From Brassica napus (Eukaryota > Streptophyta > Magnoliopsida > Brassicales > Brassicaceae): a DNA stretch of 64,000 nucleotides. A program made the position numbers and the translations under genes. The notes under the pieces were generated by a model, which saw only the letters and a program-made list of their open reading frames with translations, was not told the origin of the DNA and ran no database searches. Every line of letters begins with the position of its first letter. The stretch's first letter is position 1. The DNA is taken from positions 19,990,610 through 20,054,609 of the forward strand of contig NC_063446.1 in NCBI RefSeq assembly GCF_020379485.1, written 5' to 3'. This document shows positions 46,921 to 58,600 of this stretch, piece by piece.

Positions 46921-49900
46921 TTAGACTGTGGTTGGATCGGAAAGTGGAACTGAAGTTCCCAGGTCTTCCGATTTGGTTCCCAAGTAAAGCTTAGCCCTTT
47001 GTCCATTGATGGTGAACTCTCTTCCATCAGAACTCCACAAAACTATTGCTCCATAAGGTTTAACCTCTTTAACTTTGAAAGGACCAGACCACCTTGACTT
47101 GAGCTTGCCTGGAAACAACTTCAGTCTGGAGTTGTAGAGAAGAACTTGATCTCCTTCTTTAAAGTCTCTTTTCAGGATATGTTTGTCATGGAGAGCCTTT
47201 GTTTTCTCTTTGTAGATCTTTGAACTTTCAAAAGCTTCAAGTCTTATCTCATCAAGTTCGTTCAGCTGGATCAATCTCTTCTCCTTGGCACTCTTGATGT
47301 CAAAGTTCAGCAACTTGACTGCCCATAGTGCCTTGTACTCAAGCTCAACTGGTAGATGGCAAGACTTTCCATAGAGAAGGTTGAAAGGTGTAGTTCCCAA
47401 AGGTGTCTTGTAAGCTGTCCTATAAGCCCACAATGCATCATCAAGCTTGATGGACCAATCTTTCCTTGTAACCCCCACAATCTTCTCCAGAATGGACTTG
47501 ATCTCCCTATTGGAAATCTCAACTTGACCACTTGTTTGGGGGTGGTAAGGAGTTGCAACCTTGTGCTTCACACCATTCTTCTTAAGGAGGTTTGCAAACA
47601 GTTTGTTGATGAAGTGAGACCCTCCATCACTGATCACAACTCTTGGAATCCCAAACCTTGGAAAGATTATGCTCTTGAACATTTTTAGAACCACCTTTGC
47701 TTCATTGGTTGGACTTGCAATTGCTTCAACCCACTTAGAGACATAATCTACAGCCACCAGTATGTACTTGTTGGTATAAGATGAAGGAAAAGGCCCCATG
47801 AAGTCAATACCCCAGACATCAAACACTTCAACTTCTAGGATGGGGTTTTGAGGCATTTCATTCCTCTTGGTGATGTTTCCTCTTCTTTGACAAGAGTCAC
47901 ACCTTGAGACAAAGTCTTGGGTGTCTTTAAACATGTGAGGCCACCAAAATCCAGCTTGTAGCACCTTTGCAACTGTCTTAAATGTAGCAAAGTGGCCTCC
48001 ATAGGATGATCCATGACAATGTGTAAGGATCCCATCAATTTCTTCTTCAGCCACTGCCCTTCTATAGAGTTGATCTCTACAAAGTATGTAGAGGTAAGGC
48101 TCATCCCAATAATATCTCTTCACATCCTTATAGAATTTCTTCTTGGCATAACCTTCAAGGTTCAATGGCTCTTTTCCACTAGCTAAGTAGTTGACTATAT
48201 CAGCATACCAAGGACCCTTCTCATCAGCCGCCTTCACCTCTTCAAGTTTCTTTCCTGTCTCACAAACAGCTACCACTGCATGAATAGCCATCATTTGCTC
48301 TTCTGGAAGTCTGTCATCAATAGGGATTCCACACTCCACCTTCAACCTGGACAGGTGATCAGCTACTCCATTCTCAACTCCAGGCCTGTCCTTGATCTCA
48401 AGATCAAACTCTTGTAGCAGCAGAATCCACCTCAATAGTCTTGGTTTTGCATCTTTCTTGGCTAAGAGGTGTCTCAATGCAGCATGATCAGTGTAGACAG
48501 TCACCTTTGACCCAACCAAGTAGCTTCTGAACTTCTCAAATGCAAAGACAATGGCCAATAGCTCCTTCTCAGTTGTAGAGTATTTAGCTTGAGCTTCATC
48601 AAGGGTTCTACTTGCATAGTAGATCACATGTGACTTCTTGTCTCTCTTCTGGCCTAGGACTGCTCCTACAGCAAAGTCACTTGCATCACACATGATCTCA
48701 AAGGGGAGATCCCAATCTGGCGGTTGAACTATGGGTGCACTGATGAGTGCATTCTTCAGGTTTTTGAAAGCTTCCATACATTCCCCATCGAAGTGAAATG
48801 CAGCTTCTTTGCATAACAGCCTGGTCAATGGTCTAGCTATCTTAGAGAAATCCATGATGAATCTTCTATAGAAACCGGCATGACCCAGAAAGCTTCTTAT
48901 ATCCTTCACTGTTCTTGGTGGAGCTAGACCAACCATGACATCTATCTTGGCTTTGTCCACTTCAATTCCTTTCTGAGAAACTTTGTGTCCAAGAACAATC
49001 CCTTCCTTGACCATGAAGTGACACTTCTCCCAATTGAGCACCAGGTTAGTGTCCTCACATCTCTGTAATACCCTGCAAAGATTTGACAAACAAGTAGCAA
49101 ACGAAGAACCGTATACAGAAAAATCATCCATAAACACCTCCATTACATCCTCAATAAGATCAGAGAAAATTGACATCATTGCTCTTTGGAATGTTGCTGG
49201 TGCATTGCACAGTCCAAATGGCATCCTTCGATATGCAAAGGTACCATAAGGACAAGTGAATGTCGTTTTCTCTTGGTCATTTGGGTGTATAGGGATTTGG
49301 AAAAATCCAGAGTATCCATCAAGGAAACAATAATAAGGATGGTTAGCTAGCCTCTCTAACATCTGATCAATGAATGGTAAAGGGAAATGATCCTTTCTAG
49401 AGGCTGCATTCAGTTTTCGATAGTCAATGCACATCCTATGTCCAGTTATTGTTCTTGTTGGTATTAACTCATCATTTTCGTTCTTAACAACTGTTATGCC
49501 ACCTTTTTTAGGAACTACATGCACAGGTGAAACCCAATTGCTATCAGAGATAGGATAGATCACACCAGCATCTAACAATTTGATTATCTCTTTTTTAACA
49601 ACATCTTTCAAATTAGGATTTAATCTTCTTTGGTGTTCAATTGAAGTTTTAGATTCATCCTCTAGATGTATCCTATGCATGCACAAAGATGGTGAGATTC
49701 CTTTAATGTCATCAAGTGAGTATCCTAGTGCTTTTCTATACTTTTTAAGTTCATTTAAAAGCATAGACAATTCATTCTCAGTCAGCTCACTACTCACAAT
49801 GACAGGATATGTCTCATTAGGTCCAAGGAAAGCGTACCTTACACCATGGGGAAGAGGTTTAAGCTCCACTTTTGGTGCCTTGAGCTCACTCCAATCAGCT

Positions 49901-52641
49901 TCATGGAGGTTCTCTTGAATGTCTGCTGAGGCAGCATGTTGAGTCATTTGTGGCAACTCCATGAACTCATCTTTTCCATCCTCCTCAAGGTGAACATCTA
50001 GCCTTCTTACTAGCTCATCACTCTCTTTGTTTTCAATCATTTGGGTCTCTCTTTCAATGGTCAGGGCATGTTGAAGAGAGTCCTCAATCGCTAACTCCTC
50101 AAGGAAATCATCAGCCAAGGCATCCATCTCATCAATGTAGAATATTTCTCCTTGAGTTGTGGGCTTCTTCATCATCTCCTTGATATCAAAATGGAGAATG
50201 TGATCTTTTCCAAGGTGGAGATCAATTGTGCCATCTCTCACATTCACCATTGCTCCAGCAGTTGCCAAGAAAGGTCTTCCAAAGATCAAAGGATCTCTAG
50301 GCTCTTCATCCATCTCAAGCACTACAAAGTCAGTAGGCACTTCACAATTTCCTATCTTGACAGGAAGATCTTCTAGGATGCCAATGGGGAGCTTGACAGA
50401 TCGATCAGCTAGCACCAAAGAGATCTTGCACTTTTTATATTGTGTAAACCCAAGCTTCTTGGCAATGGATAGTGGCATGAGGCTGACACTTGCTCCCAAA
50501 TCACATAGACATTTCTCAAATGTCAAAGGTCCAATGGCGCATGGCAGGGTGAAACTACCAGGGTCTTCTAGCTTCCTTGGGACAGTCAGTCTCTGAATAA
50601 TGGCACTGCACTCATGAGTAAGAATCACCATCCCTTCCATCTCTTTCTTCTTTTGTTCTACAGCATCTTTCAAGAACTTGCTGTATTGTGGAACCAGCAT
50701 AAATGCATCAATTATGGGCATGGTGAGCTGAACTTCACTCATTTGCTTGTCAAACAAGGCTTTGTACTTCTCTAGGAGTTGCTTCTTGAATCTTCCAGGA
50801 AAGGGAAGCTTTGGCTCATAGGGAGGAGGAGTGAACAATTTCTCCTTTGTTGATGTAGCAGCCTCATTTTTGTTCTCAACTTTCTCCTCTCCCATCTTTC
50901 TCTTGCCCTTAGCTTCAACTATCTTCTCCAAGATTTCCTCATTAGTCTTCTCATCCACAATCACCACATCATCATCTACATTGATGACCACCTCCCCACC
51001 TTGTTTCTCATTATCCTTAATGAGAACTTTAGGAGGCAACTCTCTTCCACTCCTTAGGGTGATTGCCTTCATTGTCTCCTTTGGGTTTTGTTCAGGCTTT
51101 CCAGGTAGGGAACCTTGTTGGCGACTTGAGCTGGCTGTCATAGAGACAAACTGGTTCTCCAAGGCTTTGAACTTGTTGTTTAGATCATGGTAATTCCCAT
51201 CAATCTTGTTGTGGAGATTTTTCAGCTCATACCCTAATTGTTTCTCACTTCTTGTTTGTCCCTCCAATAATTGTTTCAGCATAGCTTCAGTACTACTCTC
51301 TTGTGGAGGTTGTGTTGATGATCCAGCTTGGTCTTGTGCAGGTTGACTTGGTTTTGGTGAGAATCCAGGAGGGAAGTTCTGTTTTGGTTGGTAACCACCT
51401 TGGTTGTTGTTGTAGAATGGCTTAGGCTGATTGTTGTAGAATGGTCTTGGCTGGTAGTTGTTGAATGGCTTCTGTTGGTTGTTGTAGAAGGGTTTCTGTT
51501 GGTAGTTGTTCTGGTTTTGATAGTCATGTTCCTTCTTGTACCATGTACCCTGAGCATTGACATAGTACATATCTTCTTGGCATTCTACTCCATCAGCTTC
51601 AGAAACCATATGTAACTCCTCCTTCTTGTTCTTTTCTGATAGTAGCATGTCAATCTTTTCTTGTATTGCTTTCAGTTCTCTTTTTGTGGTCATATCTTCT
51701 CCTCCCCCACTTCTGTCTCTTCTGTCATATTCATCATTGTAGACAGAATCACTCTGTGCCATGTTCTCCAAGAGTTCTAATGCATCTTCGACAGTCCTCC
51801 CCAAGTAGTTTCCATTGCTTGCAGTGTCAAGCTGGCTTTTGAATTTAGGCAAGACTCCTCTGTAGAAAGTGCTTAGCAAGCTCTCATTGTTGAAGCCATG
51901 GTGGGGACATTGAGACAAGTAGGTTCTGAATCTCTCCCATGCCTCTGAAAATCCTTCAAGTCCTTTTTGTTGAAAACCAGAGATCTGATTTCTAAGGTTT
52001 GCAGTCCTTGTAGCAGAGAAGAACTTGTTGAGGAAGGCCTTCTTGCATTCATCCCAAGTTGTGATAGTATCACTTGAGATGTTTTTCTCCCAAGTGTGAG
52101 CCTTGTCTCCCAAAGAGAAGGGAAACAATCTGAGCTTGAAAGCATCCTCTGAAACTCCATTTGTTTTTGACAAGCCACAGTATTTATCAAATCTGTCAAG
52201 GTGATCTAGTGGGTCTTCCAAGGCAAGTCCATGGTACTTGTTGTTTTCAATCATGTTGATGAGGCTGGACTTGATCTCGAAATTGTTGTTGGCAACTGGC
52301 GGTCCCCTAATGCCCAACCTATTCCCATTTATGTTAGGTTGATCATATGTACCGATGGCCCTAGCTTGGCGTTGTGGTTGTCTAGGTCGAAGGTTGGCAG
52401 CTCCTTGACCATTGCCCTCTTGAGCAGCTCCAGGAGGAACTTCTTGGACATTTTGTCTATGATCATCAACTTCATAGACACCTTCCGGTTGATTCGGGTT
52501 TCTCTCCATCTCAAGCCCCAATCTATGTAAGTGGGCTTGCTTTTCTCTTTCTCTTCTCTGTCTTCCCAACTCTCTTTCTAAGGCTTTGATGTTGTCCACT
52601 CTTGGTGCAAGATTTGTTGATCCTTTGCTTCTCAAGTTCAT
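46921..52641 (-). CDS. Gag-Pol polyprotein of the Athila-type retrotransposon
   Basis: One uninterrupted frame of 1906 codons from MNLRSKG; upstream codons to 52716 are hydrophobic and probably untranslated. Order (residues approximate): Gag capsid region (120-300, with AHTWEKN and FLNKFF); Asn/Gln/Pro-rich linker (370-450); aspartic protease with DLGAS (about 712); reverse transcriptase with [13 protein letters not shown] and catalytic FMDD (about 1172); RNase H ([12 protein letters not shown]); integrase zinc finger ([10 protein letters not shown]...CDSCQ, about 1540-1580); integrase core with D of GIDF (about 1612), D of SDGGSHF (about 1670) and E of [10 protein letters not shown] (about 1713). 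The order PR-RT-RH-INT defines Ty3/Gypsy, and the motif wording matches the Athila branch. All catalytic residues are present, so the copy may be autonomous for everything except env. Confidence 0.95.
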   Translation of the reverse strand: MNLRSKGSTNLAPRVDNIKALERELGRQRREREKQAHLHRLGLEMERNPNQPEGVYEVDDHRQNVQEVPPGAAQEGNGQGAANLRPRQPQRQARAIGTYDQPNINGNRLGIRGPPVANNNFEIKSSLINMIENNKYHGLALEDPLDHLDRFDKYCGLSKTNGVSEDAFKLRLFPFSLGDKAHTWEKNISSDTITTWDECKKAFLNKFFSATRTANLRNQISGFQQKGLEGFSEAWERFRTYLSQCPHHGFNNESLLSTFYRGVLPKFKSQLDTASNGNYLGRTVEDALELLENMAQSDSVYNDEYDRRDRSGGGEDMTTKRELKAIQEKIDMLLSEKNKKEELHMVSEADGVECQEDMYYVNAQGTWYKKEHDYQNQNNYQQKPFYNNQQKPFNNYQPRPFYNNQPKPFYNNNQGGYQPKQNFPPGFSPKPSQPAQDQAGSSTQPPQESSTEAMLKQLLEGQTRSEKQLGYELKNLHNKIDGNYHDLNNKFKALENQFVSMTASSSRQQGSLPGKPEQNPKETMKAITLRSGRELPPKVLIKDNEKQGGEVVINVDDDVVIVDEKTNEEILEKIVEAKGKRKMGEEKVENKNEAATSTKEKLFTPPPYEPKLPFPGRFKKQLLEKYKALFDKQMSEVQLTMPIIDAFMLVPQYSKFLKDAVEQKKKEMEGMVILTHECSAIIQRLTVPRKLEDPGSFTLPCAIGPLTFEKCLCDLGASVSLMPLSIAKKLGFTQYKKCKISLVLADRSVKLPIGILEDLPVKIGNCEVPTDFVVLEMDEEPRDPLIFGRPFLATAGAMVNVRDGTIDLHLGKDHILHFDIKEMMKKPTTQGEIFYIDEMDALADDFLEELAIEDSLQHALTIERETQMIENKESDELVRRLDVHLEEDGKDEFMELPQMTQHAASADIQENLHEADWSELKAPKVELKPLPHGVRYAFLGPNETYPVIVSSELTENELSMLLNELKKYRKALGYSLDDIKGISPSLCMHRIHLEDESKTSIEHQRRLNPNLKDVVKKEIIKLLDAGVIYPISDSNWVSPVHVVPKKGGITVVKNENDELIPTRTITGHRMCIDYRKLNAASRKDHFPLPFIDQMLERLANHPYYCFLDGYSGFFQIPIHPNDQEKTTFTCPYGTFAYRRMPFGLCNAPATFQRAMMSIFSDLIEDVMEVFMDDFSVYGSSFATCLSNLCRVLQRCEDTNLVLNWEKCHFMVKEGIVLGHKVSQKGIEVDKAKIDVMVGLAPPRTVKDIRSFLGHAGFYRRFIMDFSKIARPLTRLLCKEAAFHFDGECMEAFKNLKNALISAPIVQPPDWDLPFEIMCDASDFAVGAVLGQKRDKKSHVIYYASRTLDEAQAKYSTTEKELLAIVFAFEKFRSYLVGSKVTVYTDHAALRHLLAKKDAKPRLLRWILLLQEFDLEIKDRPGVENGVADHLSRLKVECGIPIDDRLPEEQMMAIHAVVAVCETGKKLEEVKAADEKGPWYADIVNYLASGKEPLNLEGYAKKKFYKDVKRYYWDEPYLYILCRDQLYRRAVAEEEIDGILTHCHGSSYGGHFATFKTVAKVLQAGFWWPHMFKDTQDFVSRCDSCQRRGNITKRNEMPQNPILEVEVFDVWGIDFMGPFPSSYTNKYILVAVDYVSKWVEAIASPTNEAKVVLKMFKSIIFPRFGIPRVVISDGGSHFINKLFANLLKKNGVKHKVATPYHPQTSGQVEISNREIKSILEKIVGVTRKDWSIKLDDALWAYRTAYKTPLGTTPFNLLYGKSCHLPVELEYKALWAVKLLNFDIKSAKEKRLIQLNELDEIRLEAFESSKIYKEKTKALHDKHILKRDFKEGDQVLLYNSRLKLFPGKLKSRWSGPFKVKEVKPYGAIVLWSSDGREFTINGQRAKLYLGTKSEDLGTSVPLSDPTTV

Positions 52642-52750
52642 GCACCTGTCATCCAAATATATATGAAGATAGATAATTAGTAACTTAAAAACAAAGTAAA
52701 ACTCAGTCTCAAGCAAAGACTCAAACGCAATGTCACAATCAGACCAGGAT

Positions 52751-52764
52751 CGGCAACGGCGCCA
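52751..52764 (-). other. Primer-binding site, tRNA-Asp type
   Basis: On the minus strand TGGCGCCGTTGCCG lies three bases after the 5' LTR. This matches the primer-binding site that I know from Athila/Tat elements, resembling the complement of the tRNA-Asp 3' end. Confidence 0.75.
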
Positions 52765-52767
52765 ATT

Positions 52768-54283
52768 TGGTAATAGGTTTTTTGCCTATTGCAAATGTTG
52801 TAGTATAGTGGGGTGAATGTCGAACCAGTCCTAGTGATGTGAATCAGTGAGAATACAAGTCATTTCTTAAGCTAAGTAGATTCAATAGTGGTGAGTGTGT
52901 GACAACTAACAATAGCAAACAGAGCAATACAACAAGGTTTTAATCAATTTAAACAAGTGAATCCATGGGTTAAGGGAATTGACTTCAAGTAACTAAGATC
53001 CAATCTAGGTGACAAGCTTTCAATCAAAGTAATCTCTTAAGTCTAAACACAATTTTAGACAAGTCCTATGTCTAGGTAAATGTCTATTTGCTTAGAAATC
53101 ATTAAACATCAAATGTCTTTGGCTTAATTCAATCAAGCAATCTTTAAGTTCAAGTTTAATAACTATCTAGCAATTTTAACATCAAGTGTCCTTGGCTAAT
53201 CTCACTAGAGCTTAGTTGAGTTGATTCAAACACTTCATCTAATCATGTCTGATGAGAAGTGTTTAGAAATCAGGTTTAGAGTGATCAAGACTAAACAAGC
53301 ATTAAAAATACTCAACAAGCAAGTTCATACAAGGATCTAATACAATAACACCATAGATCTTCACTAAGTTACTCTAATCTCCCTAACCCATGAATTCTTA
53401 AGGAAACTACTCACTAATCTCCATGAAAACACTTAATCTCATAATAGATTGAAGCATATTCAAGTAGATACAACAGAGAATAAAGATAAACAAGGATTAA
53501 ACAAGCAAATTCAAGAGAATAAGAAGAAAAGAAACTAAAGATTCAAGCTTTCTCTCTCAAGAGTTCTTGTGTTCTTCATAAAAAAGTAGATAGATCCCCA
53601 ATTATTGTCTGAAAAGTAGTTATATATATCTAAAACTCGAGCTGGGGTTGACCCATAAAAACAGATATTTTTCTCCGTAGTGACCATAAAAGGTCGCTAC
53701 CAGAGGTCACTACGCCTGTAGCGACCTGACATGCCCGCTACGGGTGGCCGCTAGGACACTTAGACGATTTTTTTCGCATTCTTGAACTCATAGCGACCTC
53801 ATTATGCCGCTACGGAAGACCGCTACAGAAAGCGCTTCAACTATAGCGGTCTCTCTAACCCGCTACACACTCCCGCTACGGTACTTAGGCGCCTCAGCTC
53901 TATCTTCTGTAGCGACCATCTTTTGCCGCTACGCCTGGCCGCTAGGAATGTCATATTGATATGTGTGTAGTATTTTGATCATAAATCCCTCAATACAGCT
54001 CCAAACGACTTGAAACCACCTCCATTGTAAAGCTAACTCAATTTCCAGTGTCTCCACAAATTTTGAGCTTCAGAAGAGATCTTTAAGGCCTTCATACGTG
54101 TTCATCTTTCACTCTTTGGACTCAAAATCCCTCCAATGGTCTTCTAACTCATCCATGGTGCTCTCCAACACCTGATATGTACAAATGCAATGATATGCAA
54201 CCTAAATGTGCCTAAATGATACTCTAGATGACCAAACCATGCAAGAATAAGAAGTTAAAAACATGTAAATTCACAAGATATCA
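52768..54283 (-). repeat. 5' LTR of the Athila-type element
   Basis: It spans 1516 bases. 52951-54283 matches the 3' LTR almost perfectly. The U5-side end (52768-52950) shares only scattered short matches with its partner. It lies next to the primer-binding site, as expected for the 5' LTR in minus orientation. Confidence 0.9.
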
Positions 54284-56317
54284 ACTGAAATGCTGAGCAG
54301 ATCTTATGGCCTTAACATAAGCCGTGTGTATGCTCATGTCTACGAGTATATTCTTCCCACATCGAAGATTCTGTTCACATTATTTAGAATGAGTATATGT
54401 CTAGTGTAGAAACATTGTTGGTGATTGACAAGGTTAATGAATCAGAGTTGTGCTTACTCTTCCAGTATCCTGCTTTGGGTCCTTTGGAAATCCTTTTACT
54501 GAGGTTGAATCAATTGAACGGAAAACCTAAAGAAATGAGATGATTTAATGCATCATATTTCTGATTAATCTTTTTGGCACCACCACATATGACTATAATG
54601 CATCACATTTCTCAATTACCTGAACATGCCAAGACTCTGGATCACTATCATTAGTAGAAGAAGCTTCTGATAGTCCCATGATTTCAGGTATCATGTTAAT
54701 CTTAAGCAAAGCATCATCAGAACACGACCGATGTTTCCAAATTTTGTGTTGTTTTTTTATAGCTTTTTCCCAGCGTTGTTCAAAATTAGTAAGCAGGTCA
54801 TATGCACCTGGACCATCAATTTTGCTGTGTAGATCATGCCACGGTTGTCTTGGTCCATCTTCAGCATTAGGCTAATATGAATATTTAAAAGATTTTTTCG
54901 TTCAAAAAAAAATTTAAAGATTATTAAAACAGATGAACAACAGTGGTATCTAAACTCCAAAAATGGTTACCACAAAATTTGGGTTATGGACGTCATCTTT
55001 ATGGAGTGTCTTCAATGTCGTAAAGAGAGGATGGTTAGGAGTATCAAAACGTCCGTTGCACACGTCTAGTCCTCCAACAAATCCTACGATCTTTCGTCGG
55101 CCCTGACCAGCATCAGCATCTACAATCACAGTTTTTTGATGATGTGTGTAGTAAGTTTCAACTTCCTGATCATCACAGCAAAGTTCAGATGATTAAACTA
55201 TACATACAAGAGTTTAAGAATTGATGCAGTAATCATTGAGCATCTTACATTTTTTTTTACTAAGCCGTGGAGACCTTCAGCATCTGATCTAGGACAAATA
55301 ATCACTTGCACTGACGAGTTCTTGAAAAAATGACGAGTCTCCTCATCGCTTGTGTTCATAACTCCTTGCTGCGCGCATACAACCACGTTAAAAACAACAA
55401 AAGGATTGTTGCTTCATATAATACATCATATTATAGAACTATTTTTGCACTATTATTATAGTTTATAAGAGTTGGGCACTTACTTTTCTGTACTTTGGAA
55501 AGCTCCTTGAAGTTGGATCATCCCACACCAATAGCAACACTCTAACACCTTCTTTAGATCTTTTTTTAAGCAAATCCCCTAATGTACCATCGGTTGGATC
55601 ATTATTGCGACGAACCAGCCTAACCGGATGGTAAACTGACCAACCTGTGATATATATCAAGTTCTTTGCCTTTCTAATCGCATAAGCCATATCTTCCCAG
55701 CACTTTCCATGTATATACTTCATCCCACCATCGAGATCTACACTCGGAAGTGTCCCGTCTTCAACATGAGCATCTTGATATAGAGTAACTCTACCGCCTT
55801 TCCTCAAAGGGAAATATGTACCGGGAACTCCTTCGCACTCATTACCAACACCCATTTGGTAAACTTTCATCATTTCAACTGGAGAGTATTGAATAGACAA
55901 ACTCAACACAGCACCCTTTTTACATGGCTTCCCACTACTGTTAAGTATCGGAAACAGCCCTTCGATCCTATTCCCTGAACACAACTCCTCGGTTGGGATT
56001 CCAACATCTCCTATGAACTTGGCTCCAAGTTGGTCACTGTCTTCCAACACAAACTTAACCACCTCGGCATGGTGAGCCACCGGTACATGGAAATGCTGCA
56101 TCCACACAGGATTCTCATTGTTGTTGATAACAAAAGTTGTGCCAATCTTTGCACCTGCGATAAAGACAGTCACGAACGGATCACTTGTATTGTTCCTCGT
56201 AAACTTCCCGAGCCGATCCATATTAGGAAGATTTTTAGCCTCCTTAACACAAATGTCTAAGTTACCGTGTAACAGTTCCCCCCTCACAGAGCCGGTACTT
56301 GACCCTTCCATGGACAT

Positions 56318-58600
56318 TAGTTTCGGTTTAAACAAAAAAAAAAGAAAAAGAAAAAATACTAAACAAGGAAACTTTCAGTAGTTGGATCAAATCTTGAGCA
56401 CAACCCACAAGACAAAAGAAAAGTTTAGTGAAACCCTTTGAGATACAGATTCATACCAAATCTATAAACTATATATAGAGGAAGGGGACGTTGACTTGAG
56501 CACAAATAGTGATATTTATAGAAAGCATTGGGCCCCAAGGAGTTTGACAATTTCATTTTCAAGTTGGGCATAACTAACTTATATGCTCCAACTTGAGGAA
56601 GGGTGTATTGGAATATGTTATACTTCCTAAGTAGATAAATATGAAAAACGAATATATCCTTGCCCTACTAGGTATACCAATATATAAATACTAGACCTTA
56701 TGGTCCATGAAATACAACTTAACATTCTCAAAAAAACACTTGTCAAGAACCCACAACACAAAAGAAAAGTTCAACGTTTGATTTATCTGCATTTGTGGAT
56801 CTGTTCCAACTTTAGTCCCTAGTGACAATATAGTGAATGAAAAGAACTAGTCGTGCCTCCAACAAATGATATGATTGACCTCGTAAAAATTGACTTTGTA
56901 AACAGGTAAAAAATATTATATTGACACTTTGACAGTGAGGTTGTAATTCATAGAAGAATTCAGATGTTGAAGCAAAAGGGTTGGGAATGTGCGTTCGAAA
57001 GTATGACTCTGAGTTTTCACTATCACAATGTTGCTATTTGGAGCTACGCACCATGATTTTGTCAATGTCTGAAGAACCCAAAGAGGTCTTTGGATCCAAA
57101 TTGTTTGTAAAGTGTTTACCGAACTTGTTCAGGTTGTTAAATACACATAACACATCTATGTTACATCTACAAGTCCATTACGAAAAGCTCCGTCCAACTG
57201 TTAACAAAAAGAGCCTCAAATAATAATGAAGATTTTGAAAGTCCAAACACTACAAAAACAAAAACTGATCCCATGTGTGGACGCTTCTTATATTCACTTG
57301 AAGGGATTTTCCAACTTTTTAGTCTATTAAATATAGCCAGTTGTCCCAGCAATTAACCTGATAAGTGATGAAAGTTTATGAATATATATAATACTAGGGC
57401 AAACCCGCCCGCCGGTAAAAAAAATAATACAAATTTATTTTACATGTTTAATTTATTTTAATTAAAAATATTATTAACGTTCATAAGTTCTACATAAATT
57501 TCAACTATTCATTTTAGAAATTATTTACTTGTCTAATTATTATAAAATTGTAAAAAAAAAAATTCTTTAATCATATTTTTTAAAATTAATAATTTTCACG
57601 ATGTAACAGAAATAACTTATTCATTATAACTAGAAATATTTAAAGATAGATAAATAGATAATATGAAACTATTGTTACTCTTTATACATATACATGTTCT
57701 TTTTTGAGAAATGGTACATATATACATGTTTGTTAGACTCTTATATGTACTATTATATATGAAAATGAAGTTAACCATGTTATCAAAATGAATTGAAATT
57801 TTGAAATAAATATTACTGTATAACTTATAAAACATAATCTTTAGAATAATTTTATTGTACATTATTATATACTGATTGTATTTTGTTATTGCATACACTT
57901 ATTTCTTTTGTTTATAAGAACTTTGCAATTTAGGTTTGAAATATTTCGTTATTTTAAAATTTTCAAACTAAATTTGGATTTTTTTTGTTTAATCATATAT
58001 ATTATTTGTTGGTTGTGGTTTTCATTTATTTATTTATTTTTTTAATTCTTAAGATTCACTTTATTGTTGGCTTAGATTTGATGAATCATGATAACCAATA
58101 TTATAAATGAATATTTCTCTTATGTTATTAAATAACTTTATGATGAGGTGATGACATTTTTTTTTTCTTTTGATAAAGGATTTATGAGGTGATAACATGA
58201 GAAGAGAAAACATGAATGCTGTCCTAAGAAGGAGACATCATCGAGAAAAAATATCAGATTCTATTCAAATACATGAAGAAAACACCGAGCAATTTTCATT
58301 ACGTACGCTTGTCATCAAATTCAGCAATCAAATCATTTTCAGTTAAGAAATATACACCAAAAGAGAAACAAAGACACTGTTTTAAGTGAATCAGTATCAT
58401 CAATCCCATTAAGAAATATACTTCCGAGTTCTTTTACGATTATCAAGAAACATTTGTTGTAGGGCTATGACTCCATTTATTAAGTGAATCAGTACCATCA
58501 ATCCCATTAACCGTAGAAGCTCTTTCGTGGTTTCATAGTCTTTTTGAGTACTGGTTCATAGTATGATTATAGCAAACACGTTCACAGTAGCTTAGTTTTA
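56318..58600. other. Upstream region of PLD copy C and intergenic DNA
   Basis: A TATA-like CTATATATAG (56469-56478) and TTGACT (56491-56496) precede copy C. Further out no gene is recognised. ACTAGGGCAAACCCGCCCGCC at about 57393-57413 is the reverse complement of a Helitron-like 3' end (GC-rich hairpin, then CTAGT), marking an element extending rightwards whose other end I cannot place. Confidence 0.5.

Larger units (their letters stand above)
43472..54283 (-). mobile_element. Athila-type Ty3/Gypsy LTR retrotransposon, full length
   Basis: A 10.8-kb element on the minus strand has LTRs at 43472-44999 (3' LTR) and 52768-54283 (5' LTR), a primer-binding site, one gag-pol frame and a polypurine tract. 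LTRs start TGATATC and end in CA on the coding strand. It sits in exon 6 of PLD copy C. The host bases next to it are AATG (43468-43471) and ACTG (54284-54287), at best an imperfect target duplication. Between pol and the 3' LTR lie about 1.9 kb without an env-like frame. Confidence 0.93.
42100..56317 (-). pseudogene. Phospholipase D gamma, copy C, split by a retrotransposon
   Basis: Exons: 56317-55484, 55368-55249, 55165-54971, 54871-54620, 54526-54458, then exon 6 in two parts (54370-54288 and 43471-43407), 43327-43179, 43086-42895, 42752-42555, 42408-42100. All splice sites and phases match copies A and B, and I see no stop or frameshift other than the insertion. The Athila-type element at 43472-54283 separates the part with the C2 domain and first HxKxxxxD motif (exons 1-5) from the part with the second motif. 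No intact transcript is expected. Exons 7-10 are nearly identical to copy B, including its altered C-terminal tail. The N-terminal exons are the most divergent of the three (for example RLGKFTRNNTSDPFVTVFI). An ATG at 56335 adds six residues; 56317 matches the other copies. Confidence 0.88.

Noticed and set aside
50831..51193. Plus-strand Ser/Phe-rich frame opposite gag-pol
   Set aside because: It is the mirror of the acidic Lys/Glu-rich part of gag-pol, not an independent gene.
57020..57223. Open frame of 68-80 codons on the plus strand
   Set aside because: No recognisable motif, no splice partner and composition like its surroundings.
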